A DNA stretch of 18,792 bases from JBBREP01 sp036501845 (GTDB taxonomy: Bacteria > Actinomycetota > Acidimicrobiia > IMCC26256 > PALSA-610), in contig DASXZO010000107.1 of the NCBI GenBank assembly GCA_036501845.1, forward strand, positions 1-18,792, written 5' to 3'. The notes beneath the pieces are model-generated. The model was not told the DNA's origin. It did not search any database and worked only from the letters and a program-made list of their open reading frames with translations. The position numbers and the translations under genes were made by a program. Positions 13,785 to 18,792 of this stretch are shown one piece after another. How positions within the stretch are numbered: position 1 is the first letter of the stretch; each line of letters starts with the position of its first letter.

Positions 13785-14831
13785 ATGCAACGACCACTCC
13801 GCACCACCGCGGCGATCGGCGCGCTCGGCGCCCTCGTACTCGGCCTCGGTGCATTCCGTTACTCGGGTTGGGCCGACACCGCCTCGAAGCAGGCGGGGGC
13901 GCGCGCAACCACGTGGCTGAAGACCAAGCAGCAATCCGACGGTGGATTCGAGGTCGCGGGCTTCGCCGGCTTCGAGACTCCCGACGCCATCGAAGCGATC
14001 GCCGAGAACGAGCAACGGCAATCGTCGTGGAACACGAGCCAGGCACTCGCGGCGGTGAACGCAACCGTGTCGCACGGTCACTCGCCGCTGCACTACATGG
14101 ACAACTATGTGGACGCGGGCGTGAACGCCGGCCAGGCGGCCAAGGTGATCGTGCTCGTGGTGAAGCCGCTCGGGCTCAACCCGGCCGACTTCGACCCTGA
14201 CCACGACGGCGGCAAGGTGAACCTCCGCAACATCGTGGTTGCGGGCAAGAAGAGCGACGGCACCTACGGCACGTTCAACGACACGCTGTACGCGATGATC
14301 GCTCTGCATTCGATGGGTGTGACCGTGGCGCCGGCCACGCTCACTGCCGTGCGCAAGGCCCAGGAGGCGAGCGGCGGTTGGGACTTCGCCGGGAGCGCCA
14401 CGGCAACCGACGCCGACACCGACACCACTTCGGTGGCGATCGAGGCGCTCGTGGCCGCGGGCGTGTCACCCACCGACGCAACCGTGCACAAGGGCCTCGG
14501 GTACCTCGCCAAGCAGTACCACACGGCTACGGGCGCGTGGCAGTCGTTCGGCGACGACGACCCGAACTCCACGGCGAGCGCGGTGCTCGCGATCACCGCG
14601 TCGGGCTACGACCCCGCGAGCCGCTGCTGGCGCGACAAGTCGGCGCCGTCGCTGGCGACCCAGGCGTATCACTCGCCGCTCGGCTGGCTGCGGTCGCAGC
14701 AGGTGTCGAACGGTCGCGTGAAGAGCCCGTCCGACCAGTTCGGCGTGAACACCTTCGCGACCAGCCAGACCATCGAGTCGTGGCGCCGCCAGTTCCTGCC
14801 CCTAGCCACCGCAGCCAAACAACCCTGCTGA
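13785..14831 (+). CDS. Secreted alpha-alpha-barrel repeat protein (transcobalamin alpha-domain-like)
   Basis: 348 residues from ATG 13785 (AAAGGA lies 12 bases upstream). A GTG at 13761 overlaps the previous stop as GTGA and would add eight residues, so the start is uncertain. A signal peptide (about 1-35, core AAIGALGALVLGLGAF) is followed by about five repeats of the prenyltransferase/squalene-oxidase type: WLKTKQQSDGGFEV, GKKSDGTYGTFNDTLYAM, AQEASGGWDFAG then DTTSVAIEALVAAG, TGAWQSFGDDDPNSTASAVLAI, and GWLRSQQVSNGRV then FATSQTIES. The Q-x-x-x-G-x-[WF] turn and the following T-[AT]-x-A-[IL]-x-A-[IL] helix are the family pattern, giving an alpha6/alpha6-like barrel. It has only two cysteines (281 and the C-terminal 348), and catalytic DxDD-type cyclase residues are not apparent, so binding is more likely than catalysis. 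With the DUF4430 neighbour it reproduces both halves of transcobalamin. Confidence 0.82.
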   Translation: MQRPLRTTAAIGALGALVLGLGAFRYSGWADTASKQAGARATTWLKTKQQSDGGFEVAGFAGFETPDAIEAIAENEQRQSSWNTSQALAAVNATVSHGHSPLHYMDNYVDAGVNAGQAAKVIVLVVKPLGLNPADFDPDHDGGKVNLRNIVVAGKKSDGTYGTFNDTLYAMIALHSMGVTVAPATLTAVRKAQEASGGWDFAGSATATDADTDTTSVAIEALVAAGVSPTDATVHKGLGYLAKQYHTATGAWQSFGDDDPNSTASAVLAITASGYDPASRCWRDKSAPSLATQAYHSPLGWLRSQQVSNGRVKSPSDQFGVNTFATSQTIESWRRQFLPLATAAKQPC

Positions 14832-15007
14832 CGTTGGGGTCTCGTTCCCGGGCGAACCTCGCTCGAAGGCGGCGACCAGAGCACCTACCCGCGAGCGCAG
14901 CGAGCCCCACGTGCGGCGGGAGCTCGCAGCGGAGCTGACTGAGTGGGACCGGCAAGCGGAGCGCCAGCGGAGCTGTCGGTACTGCGACGGAAGCGCAGCA
15001 AAAAGTA
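14832..15007. other. Intergenic stretch with short GAGCG-type repeats, no gene seen
   Basis: No convincing coding frame. The stretch contains repeated near-palindromic words such as GCGAGCGCAGCGAGC (near 14890), GCTCGCAGCGGAGCTGA, AAGCGGAGCGCCAGCGGAGCT and GACGGAAGCGCAGC. Related words occur at 16030-16073 (CGCGGAGCGAGGG, GTGAGCGAAGCGAAC). They look like a family of short intergenic repeats. Confidence 0.4.
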
Positions 15008-15046
15008 ATGGCCGCCTCCCGTTGGGCAATCACGGGAGGCGGCCAT
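15008..15046 (-). terminator. Intrinsic terminator oriented leftward
   Basis: A perfect 14-bp stem (15008-15021 with 15033-15046, arm ATGGCCGCCTCCCG) encloses an 11-base loop. On the minus strand the stem is followed by TACTTTTTG, a T-tract; on the plus strand it is followed by CGAGAACG, with no T's. It therefore should stop leftward transcription. No annotated leftward gene lies between it and the right end of the window. Confidence 0.6.
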
Positions 15047-15181
15047 CGAGAACGGGACGGGTGCGCCTGGCATGGGCAGGCCGGCGCTCCAGTCCCGCTT
15101 CGTTCATCGGGACGAACGCGTCGCCACTCGAATGCATGACCCGCTTTGCGACCGAGGTCACAGGGCGGCCACGCTGTGAGC
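15047..15181 (-). other. Possible leftward non-coding RNA or untranslated region
   Basis: These 135 bases lie between the leftward terminator and the start of the rightward SDR gene. They contain CGTTC/GAACG and GCGCC/GGCGC inverted words that could fold. No clear promoter or coding frame was identified on the minus strand. The call rests only on the terminator polarity; alternatively this is simply the 5' region of the SDR gene. Confidence 0.2.
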
Positions 15182-15976
15182 ATGTCGTTACTCGAAGGAC
15201 GCGTCGCGATCGTGTCGGGGGTCGGACCGGGGCTCGGTCAGGCCAATGCCAAGGCACTCGCGCGCGAAGGCGCCACCGTGGTCTTGGCCGCACGCTCGGC
15301 CGATTACCTCGCCGAAACTGCCGACGAGATCGTGGCCGCGGGCGGCAATGCGATCGCGGTGCCCACGAACATCACCGATCGAGTCCAGTGCGACGCGCTC
15401 GCGCAACGCTGCCTCGACAACTTCGGCCGCCTCGACGTGCTCGTGAACAACGCGTTCCGTGCGAGCCAGTTCCGTAGCTTCGAAACCGCCGACCTCGCCA
15501 AGTGGCGCAAGATCCACGACGTGAACGTGTGGGGCTCGCTCGAGCTCACCCAGGCGTGCGTGCCGGCGCTGAAGCAGACCGCGGCCGCGCACGGCGACGC
15601 ATCGGTGGTGTTCATCCTGTCGATGAGCCAGCGCAAGATCCGCGCCGACGAGATCGACTACTCGTCGTCGAAAGGCGCGCTGCGCACCGCGATGCAGGGC
15701 ATGGCTTTCGAGCTCGGCCCCGCCCATGTGCGCGTCAACGCGGTTGCGCCGGGATGGATCGGTGGCCCGTCGGTGGAGATGTATCTCGGCTGGATGGCGC
15801 AGGAGCGTGGCGTCGACGTGAGCGTGATCGTCGACGAGCGCCATGCCGAGATCCCGTTGCGCGAGATCCCGCCGCAGGACGACATCGCCAACGCGGTGGT
15901 GTTCTTCGCGTCGCCGTGGAGCCGCGTGATCACCGGCCAGACGCTCGACGTCAACGGTGGTGAGTACTTCGGGTAG
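15182..15976 (+). CDS. SDR-family oxidoreductase with atypical cofactor motif
   Basis: 264 residues. The short-chain dehydrogenase fold is clear: SGVGPGLG (12-19) at the glycine-motif position, VLAARS (34-39), NNAF (89-92) instead of NNAG, Ser147/Ser149, Tyr160 and Lys164 (YSSSK), and ITGQTLDVNGGEYFG at the end. Replacement of the first Thr of TGxxxGxG by Ser and of NNAG by NNAF are conservative changes found in several SDR subgroups. All catalytic residues are kept, so it should be active with NAD(P). ATG 15182 was chosen; GTG 15176 is two codons upstream. The mycothiol-dependent dehydrogenase gene follows after 109 bases on the same strand, but a shared pathway is not established. The substrate is unknown. 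Confidence 0.86.
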   Translation: MSLLEGRVAIVSGVGPGLGQANAKALAREGATVVLAARSADYLAETADEIVAAGGNAIAVPTNITDRVQCDALAQRCLDNFGRLDVLVNNAFRASQFRSFETADLAKWRKIHDVNVWGSLELTQACVPALKQTAAAHGDASVVFILSMSQRKIRADEIDYSSSKGALRTAMQGMAFELGPAHVRVNAVAPGWIGGPSVEMYLGWMAQERGVDVSVIVDERHAEIPLREIPPQDDIANAVVFFASPWSRVITGQTLDVNGGEYFG

Positions 15977-16085
15977 GGAGTAAATTCCGCCCGCCGAGCG
16001 ACCGCAAGCCAACCGACTATCGAACGCGTTCGCGGAGCGAGGGAAGGCCCGCCGGCCCGTGAGCGAAGCGAACAAGAGGCAAGAC

Positions 16086-17171
16086 ATGTCGCAGAAGGTG
16101 CACGGTGTGGTGGCGCGCGGCAAGGGCGCGCCGGTGTCGGTCGAGACCATCGTGGTGCCCGACCCCGGTCCCGGCGAAGCCGTCGTGTCGGTGCAGGCGT
16201 GCGGGGTGTGCCACACCGACCTGCACTACCGCGAGGGCGCCATCAACGACGAGTTCCCGTTCCTGCTCGGTCACGAGGCCGCGGGTGTGGTGGAGCGGGT
16301 GGGCGACGGCGTGCGCGGCGTGGCCGAGGGCGACTTCGTCGTGCTGAATTGGCGCGCCGTGTGCGGCGTGTGCCGGGCCTGTCGGAAGGGCAAGCCGTGG
16401 TACTGCTTCGCCACGCACAACGCCGAGCAGCGCATGACCCTCGACGACGGCACCGACCTGTCGCCCGCGCTGGGGATCGGCGCGTTCGCCGAGAAGACGC
16501 TCGTGGCCGCGGGCCAGTGCACCAAGGTCCCCGAGGCCGATCCTGCCGCCGCCGGCCTGCTCGGATGCGGCGTGATGGCGGGCTTCGGCGCGGCCACCTA
16601 CACGGGCGGCATCGGCCGCGGTGACAGCATCGCGGTGTTCGGTTGCGGCGGCGTCGGCAACGCGGCGATCGCGGCGGCGAAGCTCGCCGGCGCCACCACG
16701 ATCATCGCGGTCGACCTCGATGCCCGCAAGCTCGCGTGGGCAGACGACTTCGGTGCCACCCACACCATCGACGCGTCGAAGGAGAACGCGGTCGAGCGGA
16801 TCCGCGCGCTCACCGACGGCAACGGTGCCGACGTGTGCGTGGAGGCGGTCGGCAACCCGGCGGTGCTGGAGCAGGCCTTCTTCGCACGCGATCTCGCGGG
16901 CACCGTGGTGCAGGTGGGCGTGCCCACTCCGGACATGCAGTTCCCGGCGATTCCCATGATCGATTTCTTCGGGCGCGGCGGTGCGCTCAAGCCGAGCTGG
17001 TACGGCGACTGCCTGCCGAGCCGCGATTTCCCGCTGCTGGTCGAGCTGTTCCAGCAGGGCCGCTTCCCGCTCGACAAGTTCGTGTCGGAGCGGATCGCGC
17101 TCGACGGCGTGGAGGACGCGTTCCACAAGATGGAGCGGGGCGAGGTGCTCCGCTCGGTCGTTGTCCTCTGA
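16086..17171 (+). CDS. mscR: S-(hydroxymethyl)mycothiol dehydrogenase / S-nitrosomycothiol reductase
   Basis: 361 residues, a zinc-dependent medium-chain dehydrogenase. The chain matches the actinobacterial mycothiol-dependent formaldehyde dehydrogenase closely along its length (GINDEFPFLLGHEAAG-like block, NWRAVCGVCRACRKGKPWYCF, ALGIGAFAEKTLVAAGQCTKV, LKPSWYGDCLPSRDFP, GEVLRSVVVL). Catalytic zinc ligands are Cys42, His63 and Cys161; structural zinc ligands are Cys93, Cys96, Cys99 and Cys107; the NAD site is GCGGVG (186-191). It oxidises the spontaneous formaldehyde-mycothiol adduct and can reduce S-nitrosomycothiol, so it serves formaldehyde and nitric oxide detoxification. Its presence implies that the organism makes mycothiol. 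The ATG at 16086 follows GAGG by seven bases; GTG 16059 is in frame but lies in repeat-like sequence. Confidence 0.93.
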   Translation: MSQKVHGVVARGKGAPVSVETIVVPDPGPGEAVVSVQACGVCHTDLHYREGAINDEFPFLLGHEAAGVVERVGDGVRGVAEGDFVVLNWRAVCGVCRACRKGKPWYCFATHNAEQRMTLDDGTDLSPALGIGAFAEKTLVAAGQCTKVPEADPAAAGLLGCGVMAGFGAATYTGGIGRGDSIAVFGCGGVGNAAIAAAKLAGATTIIAVDLDARKLAWADDFGATHTIDASKENAVERIRALTDGNGADVCVEAVGNPAVLEQAFFARDLAGTVVQVGVPTPDMQFPAIPMIDFFGRGGALKPSWYGDCLPSRDFPLLVELFQQGRFPLDKFVSERIALDGVEDAFHKMERGEVLRSVVVL

Positions 17172-17185
17172 CCGAACGGCCCTCG

Positions 17186-17191
17186 TAGGAT
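17186..17191 (+). promoter_or_regulatory. Candidate -10 element for a leaderless J-domain gene transcript
   Basis: TAGGAT lies seven bases before GTG 17199, and no Shine-Dalgarno is present in the 27-base gap. That spacing is what leaderless actinobacterial transcripts show. A weak TTGTCC at 17161-17166 is the only -35-like word (19-base spacer). Confidence 0.4.
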
Positions 17192-17198
17192 CGATTGC

Positions 17199-17951
17199 GT
17201 GCCCACTCAGGTACGCGACTGGGCCGAGGTCGACTACTACGGCCTCCTCGGCGTGGCGCCCGACGCCAGCGACGACGAGATCGCGCGCGTCTTCCGCGCT
17301 CTCGCCAAGCAACTGCACCCGGATCGCATCGGTTCGCGCGGTACTGAGCAGCAGCATCGCTTCAAGCAGATCACCGCGGCGTACGAGGTGCTGTCGAACC
17401 CGCGCATGCGGCGCGACTACGACAGTGTGCGGGCGCAGGATGCTCCCGCCGAACTGCGACCGCGCCCCGTGCCCATGGGCCGCGTCCCCCGGGCGCCGGC
17501 CACGCCGCTCATCCGCTGGACGCCGTTCAAGGCCCGCGCCGCGATGGTGCTCGGGGTGCTCTGCCTGTGCGGCGGCGTCGCGATGTCGGTGTTCATGGTG
17601 GGCGTGCACCAACGCGAGGTGAACGACCAGCGCGGGCGCGTCGCGGTGAAGGCCATCACGATCGACAACGCGCAGGGCCAAGTGGTGATCACCTTCAACA
17701 CCACCGATGGTCACACGATCACCGTGCCGCCTCCGCACCGCATCAACCCGGGCGTGCTCGACCCCGGCGAGTCGATGGCCATCCGCTACCTGCGCAGCGA
17801 CCCGACGAACGTGATCTCCAACGAGTCGCATTTCGCGCGCGACTTCACGTTGTGGTTCGTCGCGGTCAAGCTGCTGTTCGGCGCGCCGTTCATCTTCTAC
17901 GTGGGCCTGCGCCGGCTGCGATTGCTTCGCCGAGCGCGCGCCAACGCGTGA
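17199..17951 (+). CDS. Membrane-anchored J-domain (DnaJ-like) protein
   Basis: 250 residues. An N-terminal J domain (about 12-75) has the HPD motif at 40-42 (LAKQLHPDR), the KFKQI-like helix (HRFKQITAAYEVLSNP) and RRDYD. There are no Gly/Phe-rich or zinc-finger regions, so it is a type III J protein. A Pro/Arg-rich linker is followed by a membrane span (113-136), a ~75-residue region with repeated beta-like segments (AITIDNAQGQVVITFNTTDGHTITV) and a second span (216-236) with a very basic C-terminal tail. The J domain should be cytoplasmic and recruit DnaK to the membrane, with the middle region probably outside. The client is unknown. It overlaps the next gene by four bases (GTGA). Confidence 0.85.
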   Translation: MPTQVRDWAEVDYYGLLGVAPDASDDEIARVFRALAKQLHPDRIGSRGTEQQHRFKQITAAYEVLSNPRMRRDYDSVRAQDAPAELRPRPVPMGRVPRAPATPLIRWTPFKARAAMVLGVLCLCGGVAMSVFMVGVHQREVNDQRGRVAVKAITIDNAQGQVVITFNTTDGHTITVPPPHRINPGVLDPGESMAIRYLRSDPTNVISNESHFARDFTLWFVAVKLLFGAPFIFYVGLRRLRLLRRARANA

Positions 17952-18751
17952 ACCCACCGATCCCGGTCGACGACCCTCTCGACCCGCGCATCGCCGACTA
18001 CGTCGCGCTGCGCGACCCGCATCGCCGTGTCGCGGTCGAACGCACCGAGCAGTTCTTCGTGGGCGAGGGCGTGAACGTGGTGCGCCGCATGATCGCCGTC
18101 GGGTCGGATCTCCGTTCAGTGCTGCTGACACCACCGCTGTTCGAACAGCTCGCCGACGATCTCGACGGCGTACTTGCGCCGGTGTACGTGGCGCGGCGCG
18201 ACGTCCTGCGGGCAACCGTTGGGTTCGATCTGCACCGCGGCGTGGTGGCGGCCGCGAACCGTCCCGCCGATCCTGGGTTGGATGCGCTCCTTGCGGCGCC
18301 GACTACGCGGACAGTGCTGGCGCTCGAACGGGTGAACGACCACGAGAACCTTGGCAGCATCTTCCGCAGTGCCGCGGGGCTCGGTGTCGACGCGGTGGTG
18401 CTCTGCCCGCAGTGCAGCGACCCGCTCTACCGGCGTTGCGTGCGAGTGTCGATGGGCCACGTGCTCACGGTGCCGTGGACGATCACGCCACCGTGGCCCG
18501 GAACGCTCCAGGTGTTGCGCGCCGCAGGCTTCACCACGCTCGCGCTCACGCCGGACGCCGACACGACCATTCGCGATCGCACGCGTCGCGCCGGTGAGCG
18601 GGTCGCGCTCCTGCTGGGCGCAGAAGGCCCGGGTCTCACCGCGCGCACACTGGCCGCGGCCGACGAGCGCGTCCGCATCCCGATGGAATCCGGCGCCGAC
18701 TCGCTCAACGTCGCCGTCGCCGCAGCCATCGCCGCCTACGCCCTCACCTGA
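17948..18751 (+). CDS. SPOUT (TrmH/SpoU-family) RNA 2'-O-methyltransferase
   Basis: 267 residues from GTG 17948, which overlaps the J-domain gene stop (GTGA). An N-terminal substrate-binding region (RTEQFFVGEGVNVVRRM) precedes the SPOUT catalytic domain with its three motifs: HENLGSIFRSA (132-142, containing the conserved Asn134 and Arg140), LLLGAEGPGL (221-230) and IPMESGADSLNVAVAAAIAAY (244-264). These form the trefoil-knot S-adenosylmethionine site. Proteins of this type methylate the ribose of rRNA or tRNA; the target base cannot be assigned. The open frame upstream of 17948 belongs to a shadow of the J-domain gene. Confidence 0.92.
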   Translation: MNPPIPVDDPLDPRIADYVALRDPHRRVAVERTEQFFVGEGVNVVRRMIAVGSDLRSVLLTPPLFEQLADDLDGVLAPVYVARRDVLRATVGFDLHRGVVAAANRPADPGLDALLAAPTTRTVLALERVNDHENLGSIFRSAAGLGVDAVVLCPQCSDPLYRRCVRVSMGHVLTVPWTITPPWPGTLQVLRAAGFTTLALTPDADTTIRDRTRRAGERVALLLGAEGPGLTARTLAAADERVRIPMESGADSLNVAVAAAIAAYALT

Positions 18752-18763
18752 ACCTCTATGCGT

Positions 18764-18792
18764 CGTTTGACTTGCAATATGCAAGTCAAACG
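18764..18792. repeat. Perfect 13-3-13 inverted repeat at the window edge
   Basis: Arm CGTTTGACTTGCA (18764-18776), spacer ATA, then its exact reverse complement ending at the last base of the window. It lies 13 bases after the methyltransferase stop. Each arm contains TTGACT, a good -35 hexamer, on each strand reading inward. It may be an operator/promoter of the next gene, or a bidirectional terminator without a visible T-tract. Confidence 0.6.

Noticed and set aside
13900..14800. A squalene/terpene cyclase acting with the GGPP synthase
   Set aside because: The repeats are of the same superfamily, but the protein has a signal peptide, is half the length of cyclases, shows no DxDD motif and is controlled by a B12 riboswitch.
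16017..18215. 732-codon open frame on the minus strand
   Set aside because: It runs antisense through the mycothiol-dependent dehydrogenase, the J-domain gene and part of the methyltransferase gene; the translation is His/Arg/Ala-rich without any domain pattern.
1..18792. tRNA, rRNA or CRISPR array
   Set aside because: No cloverleaf with a TTCRANY-type T-loop, no rRNA core sequence and no regularly spaced direct repeats were seen on reading.

Overview
The window looks like chromosomal DNA of a high-G+C actinobacterium, most likely from the Acidimicrobiia or a neighbouring class (inference). Visible support: strong G+C bias, many GTG starts, repeated 4-base GTGA stop/start overlaps, candidate leaderless starts, a mycothiol-dependent formaldehyde dehydrogenase (mycothiol is an actinobacterial thiol), and a heme A synthase of the actinobacterial type.

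Positions 1-3147 are accessory and scarred. The window opens inside the 3' end of an IS3-family transposase gene. A leftward two-gene unit follows: a PD-(D/E)XK-like nuclease-fold protein and a small Thr-rich lipoprotein. It is flanked on both sides by diverged copies of the same small unrecognised ORF (149-413 and 2709-2960). One copy carries a frameshift in an A-run. Next to the other copy is the last ~40 codons of a lost alpha/beta hydrolase gene. Perfect palindromes lie at 411-429 and 3109-3122.

Positions 3148-12552 look like ordinary chromosome. A leftward operon encodes a geranylgeranyl-type polyprenyl diphosphate synthase and an ABC-2 exporter (ATPase plus permease). Divergent from it are an SCP-2 sterol-carrier-like protein, an acyl-CoA dehydrogenase and an unrecognised 258-aa protein. 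A second leftward operon carries heme A synthase, a 5'-3' exonuclease-fold protein, an SDR oxidoreductase and an FxsA-like membrane protein. Divergent from it is an unrecognised 239-aa protein.

Positions 12534-14831 hold the most interesting unit. A well-spaced promoter and a clear cobalamin (B12) riboswitch precede two secreted proteins. The first has a DUF4430-type domain on a Thr/Pro-rich stalk with a C-terminal membrane anchor. The second has squalene-cyclase/prenyltransferase-type alpha-alpha repeats. These are the two domain types that make up animal transcobalamin and intrinsic factor, here encoded by adjacent genes under a B12 riboswitch. I read this as a split, surface-exposed corrinoid-capture system.

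Positions 14832-18792 contain a 350-base gap with a leftward-oriented intrinsic terminator that no annotated gene explains. Then come an SDR oxidoreductase, S-(hydroxymethyl)mycothiol dehydrogenase, a membrane-anchored J-domain protein and a SPOUT RNA methyltransferase. The window ends exactly at the last base of a 13-3-13 perfect inverted repeat. No tRNA, rRNA or CRISPR array was seen.
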